Origin: Balamuthia mandrillaris
Taxonomy: Eukaryota; Discosea; Longamoebia; Balamuthiidae
Length of the DNA stretch: 64,000 nt
Direction of reading: 5' to 3'
Assembly: GCA_031835245.1 (NCBI GenBank)
Contig: JAVKOQ010000082.1
Location: 62,001 to 126,000 of the forward strand
Part shown: positions 1 through 10,837 of the stretch, piece after piece
Layout: every line of letters starts with the position of its first letter
How positions within the stretch are numbered: the stretch's first letter is position 1
Translations under genes and position numbers: made by a program
Notes under the pieces: model-generated
Seen by the model: the letters and a program-made list of their open reading frames with translations, nothing else
What the model was told of the DNA's origin: nothing
The model's database searches: none

Positions 1-544
1 GCCTGGTGGATCCTTGTTCCTTGCCGCCTCCCTCGGACTGTCCTGAGGCAGCTGAGGCCAAGTGCGTGGCAAACTACTGCGGAGGGTGCAACAGGGACTA
101 CTTCATCGATGGCAAGCAGGTTTGCGCCTCCTCCTGCGATGGAGATGGAGATGGACATGGTGGAAGCAGCAGCTCCGATGATAACGTGTTGTGTCCGGAT
201 GGCTCTCAACCGGTCAACTGCCTGGTGGATCCTTGCTCCTTGCCTCCTCCCGTGGAGCAGTGCCCTATCTCGCAGTACGCTGCATGCAGGTCCAACTATT
301 GTGGAGGATGCAACAGGGAGTACTATGTGCGCGGAGAGAGAGTTTGTACAGACGTGGAAGAAGTTATGGGAGGAGACAAAAACAACCAACAACAAGAGAT
401 GGAGGAGAGTGGGAACGTAAGTGCGCTTTTCCATTCTTTGTTTGGATGGATGTAAAGAGAGCAGAACAAGTCGTTAAGAAGTTGAAGAAGAGTTGGAAGG
501 AAGAGGGCGATGACCTCGTTGAAACTTGCTTTGAAGAAATATGA
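1..544 (+). CDS. 3' end of a cysteine-rich extracellular-type repeat protein (partial)
   Basis: The gene enters from the left edge, so its start is not visible. The reading frame is open from base 3 and encodes two copies of a cysteine-rich unit with the pattern VDPC-SLPPP-C-C-NYCGGCNR-Y-VC. The copies are joined by a Gly/Ser/Asp linker. Spaced cysteines with prolines suggest disulphide-rich modules of secreted or surface proteins; I cannot name the family. A GTAAGT donor follows base 416. I place the next exon at 458-544 (ending FEEI) because it keeps the frame; an acceptor at 464 would instead end at 485. Either way the 3' end runs antisense into the end of the next gene, whose stop is at 474-476. 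The repeat is clear; the tail is uncertain. Confidence 0.6.
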
Positions 545-2932
545 AAAAGGAAGAAAAGCTCCGGTGCACAAACGACGTCAATAGAAAGAACAGCAACAAT
601 AACATTACCACGAATTGAATAAACTGATACCGTTTCTTCTCTGGCCGTATTCCTTCTTTCTCTAGCAAGGCTTCTATGCTTCGTTCTCGTTCTATCTTCT
701 TTACCGCGAGTTGTTGCAAAGTCTCGTCTTTTCCCTCATCCTTTCCTCCCTCTCGTTCTTCTTCCGTTATAAGTGGAAGCTTCGTCGCTTCTTGCTTTCC
801 TTTGCTTTGTTGTTCCGTTGTCAAGAGGGTCAGGAGTAGTTGCTGCGGTTCGATTGTTTGTAGCTCTCGTCGTTGTTCCTTTTCTTCTTCCTTCCATCTC
901 TTCCAAACTTGAACAACTTCACGTTGAAGCGCCCCCAGTACCGCCCCATCATCGTCGGAAGAAGGAAGCTCTAATCTTGTATTACTTTCTTCATTTGTTT
1001 GTTTTGGTTGTTCTTTTTGCTTCATTCTCTTCTTCTTTTTGCTGCTGTTCGTCTTTTGCTTGTCGATTAGCTCTTGTCTTGAGGTCTCTTTGTTGCTCTC
1101 TTGTTTGTACAGCTCGAAGGGAGTCAACGAATGGTACCAGTTCTTGTCTTTCATTTCTTTACGTTTCTTCCGTTTAGTCTTCTGTCTGTCCTTCATTCCA
1201 GCTTCTTCCTGCTCTTCTTCGTGGTTTAATGTTGAAGGCGTGGTTCTTTCTTCGTCCTGTTCCGTTTCCGTTGCTTTCCTTGTTTCTTTTTCCTTCTCCT
1301 TATCTTCTTCTTCACTTTCAACAACGAACGGAAGTACTGTTCCTTTCTTCTTTCTGCTCTTTTCTCTTTTCTTGCTCGTTCTTCTCTTTGGTTGTACCAG
1401 AGAAGAAAGGGGAAGCGGCGTTGAAAACGGAGAAGCATCTGGTGCAGAAGAGCGAGAAGAGGCAGACGACCAAAACGGAGAAGCGGATGAAGAAGAAGGA
1501 GTAAAAGCAGAAGGATAGGAAGGAGAGCGATAAGCAGGTATGGCCGAAGCGGAAGCATAGAATGAAGGTATTACCGGTAATCCCTCTCCGACCTCCTCGT
1601 CCTCTCCTCTGCTGCTTTCTAGCTCCTTTTTCTTCTCCTCATCTTCTCTCTTCTTCATCAAATGTTGGTGTTGATGTTGGAATAGTGCTTGAACTCGCGG
1701 ATGTAAGCGCTGATACTTTCGTTGAGGTGTTGTTGAGAGTACGTAATGCTCCATTCTTGCGATCTTCCTGAAAACATCAAATGGAGATGCAGCAGTAGCT
1801 GACGAAGAAGCAGAGAGAGAGGAAGAAGAAGAAGAAGAAGGAGCAGGAGTGCGAGAATAGGAAGACGTGGAACGAACGAGACGTCGTCGACGCGCACTTC
1901 CGCTACCATCATCCTTTGATTCTGTGTTGCTGGCGGTTGCAGAAGACATCTTTGTTTTTTTGGGTTGCGGAGTGAGAAAATGTTCGAGCCGTTTCTGTGT
2001 GTTGAGAGTAAAGCCGTTATGTGTGTTGTTTTGTTGCTCTTGTTCGTTGTTATTGTTGCTGGTGAGAGAATGGTGACGCGTTGTTGTTGGTGTTATTATT
2101 GGGACGTGTGTTTGGTTGTGTGCAGCTGTTTTGTCGACGTTCACGTCGTTGCTTTGGTTATGGTTTGCTGTAAGCGCTTTCGTAAAGTATTCATCCAATA
2201 CTCTCAAAAGTCCTTCCGCTTCGTTGTGGTCTCCCTCCTGTGCCTTTTCTTTCCTTTGCCTTTCATTTACAATGTTGTTTCCAATTTGTTTACGTTCGAG
2301 CCACATAGCCAACGTTTGTCGTAACATTAACTCCCTTTCTTCTCTTCGTTCTTTCTCTTTTTCTTTAACTTGCTCCGTTGCTCTGCTTTCGCTTTCTTTA
2401 AGCTCCTCATATAATACCATTCCTTCACTTTGTTGTTTATCATCCTCTTCATCATCGCCTGCTCGTTTTTCCTCTATTTGTGGGTCAAGAAGGGAGTTAT
2501 CCAATTCAAGAAGAAGGCTTTGTTCGTTTTCCTGAATGTGTTTTTGGTATTCCTCTTTTTCTCTCTCTAACTGCAGCAAAAGCTGTTGAAGATGTGCCTC
2601 TTTTTCCTCCGCTGAGGCTCTCAACAGTTGGTTTTCTTCTTGCAACTATGCAAAATGAACAAAAAGAGAAACATTAGCCAGAAAAGAAAGGAGATAAAAG
2701 AGAAGGAGAGAAGAAGCAAAGACTCCAAAAAAAAAAGATCAGAGGAAGATACCGAGAACAGTTGTTGCTTTAATATATGTTGTTTGTTGCGTTTGTTTAT
2801 TTCCAGCTGACGCATAGCGTCTTGAAGTTGTTGTACCTGTTCTTGAAGATGTTGCCCTCGTTTCAATTCAGAACTCAGAGTATCTATAGCGGCTTGTGTT
2901 ATGAACAGGTAACAAGAACTACAAAGGAGAAG

Positions 2933-2971
<39 letters not shown>

Positions 2972-3864
2972 CAGAGCAAACAGGAAGGAATACAGCGAAT
3001 GAAAGGGTACCTAATTGATGTTGCAAAGAAGAGTTTTCTTTTTTTAACAATGCGAAAGCGGCTTTCTTCTCTTCCAGCTCTTCTTTGTACGTTTCCACCT
3101 CTTCTTCGAATTGACGGGAATGTCGTCTCAAAGACTTGTCCTTCACCTGTTTAAGTTTGCGCCGCAGAGAGGCCTCTTCTTTGTTCATTTGCGCTTGTGC
3201 TTCCAACAGGCCTTGGTTCTCTGTTCGCAGTTCATCATTTCGCTAATGATGGACCAACGAGAGAAAGAAGCAAAGAAGAAGGAAAAAGGTGAACAACAAG
3301 AAAAAGAGAGAAAGTCCGAATGGAAAAACAAAAGAATAACGAACCTTCCGTAGATCTGCAACAACCGCGGTAAGCCTCTGCTCTTCCTCCCGATAACGTT
3401 CCGTTTGAGCGGCGTCCATCTGCAAGGCCTCCACTTTGTTCCGCCAGTCAAAGTCGAGCTGCTGCAGCTGTTCCTCCAGCTCCTGGTTCTTTTGGAGGAG
3501 CATCTGCCCCAACTCGGAGGCCATTTGGAGGTCCCGCTCTCGCTCCTCAACGCAGGCGTACACCATTTCCAGGTCCTCCACGAAGCTCGTTCCAAGGTCC
3601 TCTTCCTCTCCTCCTATTTCTTTTTCATATGTCGCTTCTTCTGAAAAAAAAAGAATGAACGATTAGAAAAACTTTGAAAGAGATAAAAAAAATATATAAG
3701 AGAGGGATGAAAAAGAAAAACCAACTTAATGTATTGAGTGCTTCCCGGAAGATGGCGATCCAATCGAAGCGCTCTTCCTCGTCCCCGTCCTCCTGATCGC
3801 CCCTTGCATGGTCGCTCTGTGGAGAGGAGAGGTTCCGCTCGTAAGCTTCTTCCGTCATCATCAT
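474..3864 (-). CDS. Long coiled-coil, tail-anchored protein with a dynein-adaptor (HAP1/BICD-like) CC1 box
   Basis: Exons 3864-3726, 3640-3345, 3242-3011, 2892-2753 and 2645-474 join in frame to about 992 residues. After an acidic N-terminus, residues about 65-105 read FVEDLEMVYACVEERERDL and then MASELGQMLLQKNQELEEQ. This resembles the CC1 box (AAxxG core) of HAP1, TRAK and BICD-family adaptors, which binds dynein light intermediate chain. Coiled coil continues to about residue 330, where SLLLELDNSLLD and VLYEELKE are possible Spindly-type dynactin motifs. A Ser- and Lys/Glu-rich disordered region follows. A hydrophobic segment (FIQFVVMLLLLFFLLTSFV) lies about 30 residues before the C-terminus, so the protein could be tail-anchored on an organelle. 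The coiled coil and membrane segment are seen directly; the adaptor role is inferred from the short box and could be a coiled-coil coincidence. Confidence 0.7.
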
Positions 3865-3961
3865 GGCAGAGCTAATAGTTTTTTAAAGAAAATGCAAGTA
3901 TTCAAAAAAAAATGCCTAAAGTCAAAAATGTCAAGCAAAAAATACAAAAAAAGAATAAGTT

Positions 3962-4032
3962 GGGCGCTGCCCGGAATCGAACCGGGGCCTCTCGCACCCT
4001 AAGCGAGAATTTTACCACTTAACTACAGCGCC
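3962..4032 (-). tRNA. tRNA-Pro (AGG)
   Basis: A 71-base cloverleaf with a 7-bp acceptor stem GGCGCTG/CAGCGCC, anticodon stem CTCGC/GCGAG, loop TTAGGGT (anticodon AGG), T-loop TTCGATT and discriminator C as in other eukaryotic tRNA-Pro. No intron. One of eight tRNA-Pro genes between 3.9 and 10.7 kb. Confidence 0.95.
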
Positions 4033-4118
4033 TGAGCAAGAAGAGAGCAAAGGGCGCAGCTGCAGGAAGAGTTCGGCTACCGAAAAACGTCAAAAAAAAA
4101 ACAAATAAAAGAAAAGTT

Positions 4119-4189
4119 GGGCGCTGCCCGGAATCGAACCGGGGCCTCTCGCACCCTAAGCGAGAATTTTACCACTTAACTACAGCGCC
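4119..4189 (-). tRNA. tRNA-Pro (AGG)
   Basis: Identical in sequence and orientation to the copy at 3962-4032, 87 bases away. Only a short A-rich spacer separates them, consistent with tandem duplication. Confidence 0.95.
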
Positions 4190-4287
4190 TTGGTTGTTGG
4201 AACTAGAAAAATTTTAAAAAAACGAAAAAAGTTTTCTCTTTTCAAAACGGAGGGAAAGGAGAGAGAAAGAAGAAACGTGAGGAAAAG

Positions 4288-4292
<5 letters not shown>

Positions 4293-4328
<36 letters not shown>
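4293..4328. repeat. (GA)n microsatellite
   Basis: About 18 GA units lie directly next to the stop codon of the TatD gene, in its 3' untranslated region. Confidence 0.9.
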
Positions 4329-4329
<1 letters not shown>

Positions 4330-4332
<3 letters not shown>

Positions 4333-5847
4333 GATGCCATACATTTTACGTGTGTTCTCCCTTGTAACACGAACAACAGTCTCAATAGTCTCTTGTTTGA
4401 CTTCGGCAATCTTGGCTGCCACTAATGGGATCATTCCTGGATGGCCCGTCTTTCCTCTGTGCGGGACAGGAGCCATGCTAAAAGGTTTTTAATAGAATGG
4501 GTTAGACAGAGAAACGACAAGAAATGAAGGAAGAATACGAACAAGGGAGAATCCGTCTCTAACAGCAAGCGATCAAGTGGTAATTGTTTGACAACATCTC
4601 GAGATTGTTGGGCGCTGCCAAAAGTGATGACGCCAGTGAAGCCAAACCACAGGTTTGGAAAGTGAGCCATTAACGCTTCAGCCATGTCCCAACCTGAACC
4701 AAAGCAATGCATATGGATCTTTGTTTCTGGAGGAACGTTCTCTTTCATGATGCGCAAGGTATCCTTGTGTTTTTCTTTTTTTTAGGAATAGGGAAGCAGA
4801 CAAGCAGGAGCAGGGAACAAGAGAACTAGGGAGCAAGAGGACGAGAGGACAGGAGACCCAATGTCAAGCAGAGAACGAGAGAGCAAGCACGAAACGAACC
4901 TCATCAGCGTCTCTGGTATGTATGACCAAGGGCTTGCCCAAAGAAACCGCTCGCTTCAGCTGTTTCTCAAAAACTGTGCGTTGCACCTCCGCTGGGGACA
5001 TGTTCTTGAAGTAGTCCAGTCCCATCTCGCCCCAAGCCACCGTCTTTGGATGGGCCATCAGCTGGCAGATCTCTTCTTCCAGCTCGTCCGTGTAGTCACT
5101 GGCTTGGTGAGGATGAATGCCATATGTAGCCCAAACATTGGGTTTGCTTTCTACCATTTGCTTTGTCACCTTTTTATATTTGGGGAACACAAGTTGGTTT
5201 AGTTTTATTGTTGTGTGTTTTTGGTTGTTTTTTCATTCTCTCTCTTCTCTCTGCTCTCTGCTCTCTCTCTCTACTTTCATTCTCTCTCTCTCCTCGCTTC
5301 ATCGTTCTCCTCTTCGTCGTTCTCTTCTCTTCATTTTTCTCTTCTTCCTCTCTCTTGCAACGAACAGTAAGCAAGTGTAACAACAAACCTTGTACCCAGA
5401 AAGGAAGCAACAAATTTGGAGGCACCCATCAAAGTGGAAGTGGACCGGCAGAGAACAAGTGGGATCGACGGAAGCGTTCACCCGATCTACAGCCTCGTCC
5501 GAGAAATTTTGTTCGTAGAAGCCCTCAAAGCGTTCAATCACTTGCGAGGCCGTCTGAGCGCCTTCTCTCTCCAATATGAGATCCAGGTGGCAGTGGGAGT
5601 CGAAGAAAGGCAGCGCCTCTGTGGCTCGCAGGTCTCGTTGGGGCAGAGGGGATGAGGCGGTGTAAGTGGCGGCCGATTTTTTTCCAGCAGGCGACTTCGC
5701 GGCGGCCTGCTGCTGTTGTTTTTTGCTTTGTTGTTGTTGTTGTTTGACACGGGAGTTGCGCGCTTTGTCTTGGCGAGCATTGGCGTTGCTGCTGCTGCTG
5801 GTGTTACCAGGGTTCTCCATGATGCCTAGGCTTGGGACTACCACCAC
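4330..5847 (-). CDS. TatD-family metal-dependent deoxyribonuclease
   Basis: Exons 5847-5389, 5169-4900, 4763-4543 and 4477-4330 give 365 residues; a second start at 5820 (MENPGNTSS) removes nine. TatD enzymes are two-metal TIM-barrel nucleases linked to DNA repair and apoptosis-like DNA breakdown. The metal ligands are all present: the HxH in FDSHCHLD, the Glu in GEMGLDY, the His in LVIHTRD and HMHCFGSG, and the Asp in LLETDSP. The C-terminus (MAPVPHRGK, then VRVTRENTRKMYGI) is typical. A Gln/Ser-rich stretch of about 75 residues precedes the barrel and is extra to the family. The acceptor of exon 2 (AATATAAAAAG) is poor, so a few residues after FLSGYK may be wrong. The third intron holds degenerate GAGAGCAAG/GAGAAC-like repeats. 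Confidence 0.93.
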
Positions 5848-5961
5848 ACAGAGAGCAGCTGCGGCAGATAACTTTCGCGGAAAAGACGATTGGGATATGT
5901 GTTTTTTATAACCCCATTCTCAAAAAGAAGATATTGGCTAATCACATTTTATCCACACGAA

Positions 5962-6032
5962 GGCGCTGTAGTTAAGTGGTAAAATTCTCGCTTAGGGTGC
6001 GAGAGGCCCCGGTTCGATTCCGGGCAGCGCCC
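5962..6032 (+). tRNA. tRNA-Pro (AGG)
   Basis: Same sequence as the other AGG copies and followed by a T-run terminator. The 24 bases just upstream (ending ATTTTATCCACACGAA) recur almost exactly before the TGG gene at 6183. Confidence 0.95.
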
Positions 6033-6182
6033 AACTTTTTTTTTTGTGCTACTGCAGATATTTTGGGCAGACATATTTATTTGGGCGCTTTTGCTGTCCT
6101 GTTCCCGCGCAGGAATTGTTGGCACCATCGCCGAGCTGCATGTCTAACCCGGCATTGGTTAATCACATTTTATCCACACGAA

Positions 6183-6253
6183 GGCGCTGTAGTTAAGTGG
6201 TAAAATTCCTGCTTTGGGTGCAGGAGGCCCCGGTTCGATTCCGGGCAGCGCCC
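6183..6253 (+). tRNA. tRNA-Pro (TGG)
   Basis: Identical to the AGG genes except in the anticodon arm: stem CCTGC/GCAGG and loop TTTGGGT. It has the same 5' flank as the AGG gene at 5962 and is followed by a T run. Confidence 0.95.
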
Positions 6254-6719
6254 AACCTTTTTTTTTTGCCATGATTCCAACAAGACAAGGAAGAGTGAAA
6301 GTGTCAAACGGTTCGTTTTTTTTTTCCCTGTTATTTTTTTTCCTCCTTCGCTTGTAATTATTTTCAGCAGAACAACGACTTGAGTTGTGCAGAGAGTGCG
6401 CCAAGCACCAGGCCATTCTTAAGTTAGAGCGCACCCACAATAGCAGGGCTATGCTATGGAGAGCACCCACAAAGAGCTTCCTTGCAAGTTTCCATATCAG
6501 CCTGGCGCGGCAAACATTAGCCAACCCTTCTTACACTGCGCTTCTGCGTCACCGACGGTTCTTCTTGACTCGGGTGGATGGTGGTGAAAACCCACCCCAG
6601 GCTTTTTATTTTTTGTGTAACTTACTCTGAAAAGTAAAAAGAAAGGGCAGCAACAGAGAATAGAGAACTAGGAGTGTGCTTCATCGAAAAGAAATGTTTG
6701 GAAAAGAAGAAAAAAGGTT
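6254..6719. other. Intergenic, no gene recognised
   Basis: Only short open frames without recognisable motifs and several T runs. I see nothing I can support here. Confidence 0.6.
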
Positions 6720-6790
6720 GGGCGCTGCCCGGAATCGAACCGGGGCCTCCTGCACCCAAAGCAGGAATTTTACCACTTAACTACAGCGCC
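6720..6790 (-). tRNA. tRNA-Pro (TGG)
   Basis: Same as the TGG copy at 6183, on the opposite strand. The loop reads TTTGGGT and the discriminator base is C. Confidence 0.95.
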
Positions 6791-7721
6791 TTACGTTGAT
6801 AATCTCATACAAAACTAGTCATCACATAGCCTCAACCTCTTTTCCTTGGCATTCTTTTTATTCCCTGGTACTTCTTTTGTTTAATGCACTTGGATTTGAC
6901 AAAGGAAAGAACTCGTTTTTTGTTTTTGTTAAGTTTAATGGTAGCTTTTCTTTTCACCCAGTTCTCCTTTTGTCATCAACCTGAGGAAACCTTTCATCTT
7001 CCTTTTTTCCCTTCTTAATATTTCCTTTTCTCTTTCTTTTCTATTTTATGCTTTGTTCTTTATGGATCTTTTTTCTAATTTGAATACCTAATGTGAACAA
7101 AACAAAAACTAACTAATTAATTAAAAGAAAAAGAGAAGGAAGCAATGAAATAAAAAAGAAGCCTAGCAATGTGGCAGCAGGTGATTAGTCCACATCACAA
7201 ACATTGACAAAAAGAAAGGGAAGAAGCAATAGAGATAATATGTTGAGAGTAATTCTCAACAGTCTTGAACTTACTTTGTCTTCATTATTATTCCTGTTCT
7301 CATTTTACAATACCTCAAGCAACCACCTTGCCAAAAAGACAAAAAAGAGTAATAACCCAACTCAAATATTTAAAAAGAGTACATCTTCAATAAAGGAATC
7401 CTAGAGAAATAACAAGATTTTAAATGGTATATGGAAAACAAATGGACTTTACAAAAAGTTTGTTGATAGAATCACCAACACTGATCTCAAGACTCCTCAT
7501 GTTGGTTCAGACTCACTCTTTTTCTCCTTCCTTTCCCTTTCTTGGTGACTTTGAAGCAACATTGGAGATTCACTCTTGTTGTCCTTGCTCTATTCCCCTG
7601 AATACACTTCTTGTCTCGTCACAGACTCTTTTATTCCAAAGGTTGGATTCTACCAACAAGTTAGCAGTGATTCTATTGAGGTGTAGCAGCAGCTTTTCAA
7701 TCTAACAGGCTTTTCTATACA
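6791..7721. other. AT-rich intergenic stretch, no gene recognised
   Basis: More AT-rich than its surroundings, with only short open frames of low complexity. No splice-linked coding signal or repeat family is seen. Confidence 0.6.
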
Positions 7722-7893
7722 ACGTTCCACTCCTGTCAACATGACCAAGTCCTTCATCAACAAAAAAGGTGTCAACAGGCGAACAATGTTCTCGGAAACG
7801 ACCGGATGAAGTGCCAACGACACCTCCATCTCGAGAGGATAAGCGTCCTCCACGTTGTTTTCGTCATGCAAGCTTAACAGGGACTCGGTGAAG
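7722..7893 (-). pseudogene. Broken inverted copy of exon 1 of the F-box gene at 8991
   Basis: On the minus strand this stretch is nearly identical over about 170 bases to bases about 9048-9215 of the F-box gene. It encodes FTESLLSLHDENNVEDAY and then the first half of the F-box. It has no start codon, diverges after the GVE position and does not continue into the other exons, so it is a gene fragment. It sits beside the tRNA-Pro at 7947-8017. That tRNA's 3' flank matches the flank of the tRNA-Pro upstream of the intact gene, so tRNA and exon were copied together in inverted orientation. Confidence 0.85.
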
Positions 7894-7946
7894 GAAAAAA
7901 ACAAAACACAGTAAACCACAACTTAATGCAAAAATCAAAAAAGGTT

Positions 7947-8017
7947 GGGCGCTGCCCGGAATCGAACCGGGGCCTCCTGCACCCAAAGCAGGAATTTTAC
8001 CACTTAACTACAGCGCC
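7947..8017 (-). tRNA. tRNA-Pro (TGG)
   Basis: TGG isoacceptor identical to the other two TGG copies. The 3' flank (CCTTTTTTGATTTTTGC) is shared with the AGG gene at 8725-8795. Confidence 0.95.
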
Positions 8018-8724
8018 TTCTTGTGACGAGAACGTCAATGGGGATCTTGGGGAACAATGGTAAGTATGAGACCCAGCCCAAAAACCAATTACCTGACGCT
8101 GGATGTGTCTACTCAGCCATTCGACCAGCCTTTGGTTGCTTGCGGGAGACTTATCCGAGAGCATCTGAAATGTTTGAAGGTTTGCGAGGTGTAGTGTCGT
8201 GTACTCAAAATGGTACCTCACTCTTTGTACATGTCCTTCTTTTGAAGCGCCGCAAGGTGGACACAATAAACAACATGGTCCTGCGCGCTCACAGCTAAAC
8301 ACTGACTACGTAAAAACAAAAAACATCCCAACCACGTCGTCCTGAAACGAAACATGCTAAATACAAAGGTGCTGAGCAAAGCAGCACAGCGAGTTCGTCA
8401 GTGGCGAGCAAAAAAGAAACGAGAAAGGAGGAGAAGGAAAACCAGGAACAGCTGCTATGTGAAAAGAAGAAAACAACGAAGAACAGATGCTAAGCGGAAG
8501 CGCCGTCAACGGCAACATAGGAGACCACCGCCTTCTCCTGCTACGGGGGAGAGAGCTTTTTTTTGTAGACATTGTAGACAACCACAGCAAACTACGATCT
8601 ATCGAATACTCGCCAACAGGACACCGCAATTGCTCTGTGTCAGGAATGAAGAATCCATATGGAGCTTCTTGTGCTCACGCCCACCATGTAACTAGATAGA
8701 GAGGGATGACCATAAACAACCAAA
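8018..8724. other. Intergenic between tRNA-Pro genes; doubtful basic ORF
   Basis: An open frame at 8354-8695 (+) would encode 113 residues with an extremely Arg/Lys-rich first half (QWRAKKKRERRRRK). It has no recognisable domain and I do not call it a gene. A direct repeat of TGTAGACA lies at 8564-8580 (see findings). Otherwise nothing is supported. Confidence 0.5.
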
Positions 8725-8795
8725 GGCGCTGTAGTTAAGTGGTAAAATTCTCGCTTAGGGTGCGAGAGGCCCCGGTTCGATTCCGGGCAGCGCCC
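8725..8795 (+). tRNA. tRNA-Pro (AGG)
   Basis: Same sequence as the other AGG genes, followed by a T-rich terminator. It lies 195 bases before the start of the F-box gene. Confidence 0.95.
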
Positions 8796-8990
8796 AACCT
8801 TTTTTGATTTTTGCTTTTTTTGTTTTGGGGCATGAATCGTTCTCCAGGAGGGCCGGCGCACTAAGCAAGGGCGTGAAAAGAAAGAAAGTCTCTCTCTCTT
8901 TGTTTTTTTTCAGAAAGCTCTGTTTACTGCTTCGTGGAGAGGAAAGCGACATTGGAAAAAAAAAAAACAAAACAAAAAAAACTGAAAAAA

Positions 8991-10009
8991 ATGTACTGTA
9001 GTAAAGAGAAACGAGAGGAAGCTGCTCTGAGGAATGAAAGCCTGGCGGCCTTCACCGAGTCCCTGTTAAGCTTGCACGACGAAAACAACGTGGAGGACGC
9101 TTATCCTCTCGAGATGGAGGTGTCGTTGGCGCTTCATCCGGTCGTCACCGAGAACATTGTTCGCCTGTTGACACCTTTTTTGTCGGTGAAGGACTTGGTC
9201 ACGTTGGCCGGCGTCAATGCCTCGTTTCGGCGATGGGCTCTCTCTGCTCCAGTTTGGCGACCTCATGTTCTTCCTAGGCTGCGTATGTTTCCGCTCTCTT
9301 TGTCTTTTCTATTACTCTCTTCCTTTCATTTCTATCTTTCTCTCTGTCCTTCATTTTACATTCGTTCGTTTTCTCTCATGCTTCCCCTTTCAGAGCTGTT
9401 TCCAGATTCCATAGCCTTGTTATGGGGCTATGGCAACACAGAGAAGCGACTACGCTACGAACGGAAGGAAAAGAAAGTAACGTGGGTCGACGTCTACAGA
9501 AAGCTGTACCGATGGCCGCGGGTGGGCATGGTCTTTGAAGTGAAAGACACGTACGAGTTTTGGTCAGTTGCACGAGTGCATGCTCGTCTTGGCGAGAACT
9601 TGTTTCTGATTCACTATGAAGGTATACGTCTCTTGTTCCTTCTCTCTGTCTCTCTTTTTTTTTTGTTCTTATCCTCTCATGTTATTGTTCTGTCCTTCTT
9701 GCTTCGTATTTCGGTGTTGGCTGTTCTGTGCCATTCTTTCTTAACTTCTTTATTTTATTTCCACAAAAGGTTGGTCAGAAACGTGGACAGTATGGTACCA
9801 CAAGTACCATGACCGAGCAATTATACGAGCATTGACCAAAGAATGTCCAGGTTTATACGCTTCTTTCTTCTTCTTCGTCTTCTTCTTCTTCTTTTCTCCT
9901 CCTCCTCCCCTCTTCTCTCATCTCCTCTCTTCTTTTTCGTCGTTCACTTTATCTCTCTCCTCTCTTCCTCTCCCTCTTCCTCCTCCTCTTCCTCCTCCTC
10001 CTCCTCCTC

Positions 10010-10047
<38 letters not shown>

Positions 10048-10562
10048 CTTCCCTTTTCCTCTGCTCCTTCTGGTGCTTTCTCCCACTTCTTTCGTTAACA
10101 TTTGAAACGAATGATGAAGGTGTTGGTGGTGCTGGTAGTTACAAGAATGAAGAGGATTGGCATAGTTATCACGCTCGAGTTCTAAACAGACTTGTTACCA
10201 ACGCTGAAAAAGATCCCACCACTGGTTATCTTACCAGTCATTGGATTGCTCCAACGGCAAGAACAGGTTTGTATTTGCAAGTTGAACAGCCTCAGGTCAG
10301 TGACTAATGATTGTTACAAAAAGGTATTCCACAATCTTCTCCTTATCATGAGCAAGAAACCCAGTTCACTTGTGTCATTCAGGTAAGTCGGAAAACAATA
10401 GCTCACACACAAACATCGCCATTCATATTGTTCTAACCTCTCTATTTCACTCTTTCAACAAATCGTGAAAAAAAAAAGGACGAAGCCAAGTGGCTACACC
10501 AACAGAAAGCGAAACCTTTTCGTGCTTGCCACACGGTCGTCAGTGAAAATTGTTTTGAGTAA
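8991..10562 (+). CDS. F-box protein with a chromo-barrel/Tudor-knot-like domain
   Basis: Exons 8991-9282, 9394-9621, 9770-9850, 10120-10266, 10324-10382 and 10479-10562 give 296 residues. Residues about 48-91 form an F-box (VVTENIVRLLTPFLSVKDLV, then VWRP), which would link the protein to SKP1 in an SCF ubiquitin ligase. Residues about 140-185 (FWSVARVHARLGENLFLIHY, then EGWSETW) resemble chromo-barrel/Tudor-knot domains, whose strand ends in HYxGWxxxWDEW; the usual final Asp-Glu is replaced here. The C-terminal exons show no known domain. Intron 3 is mostly CT/CCT repeats. Start: the first ATG that keeps this frame. The F-box is firm. The second domain is a pattern match, and its acetyl- or methyl-lysine role is unproven. 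Confidence 0.8.
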
Positions 10563-10598
10563 ATAGAGAAGGAAGCAAAAAACAAAAAAGTAAGTGTT

Positions 10599-10669
10599 GG
10601 GCGCTGCCCGGAATCGAACCGGGGCCTCTCGCACCCTAAGCGAGAATTTTACCACTTAACTACAGCGCC
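10599..10669 (-). tRNA. tRNA-Pro (AGG)
   Basis: Eighth tRNA-Pro of the cluster and identical to the other AGG copies. It lies antisense, 36 bases beyond the stop of the F-box gene. Confidence 0.95.
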
Positions 10670-10837
10670 TTTGGTTGGTTACTGAGAGCATTAATTGGTT
10701 AGATGGTGGCCTTTTGGGACGGAAACCCTGACCTTCTGCGTCGCGGTGGCAGAAGAAGGATGTTGAGCGAGAGCCTGTTTAAAAGTTGGTTTTTTACTTT
10801 CACAAAAACTGTTTATAAACAAGAATAATGCACGAAA

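Noticed and set aside
8354-8695. 113-residue very basic open frame
   Set aside because: Composition is driven by AGA/AAG-rich DNA. No domain, splice signal or conservation cue; an overlapping frame is equally open.
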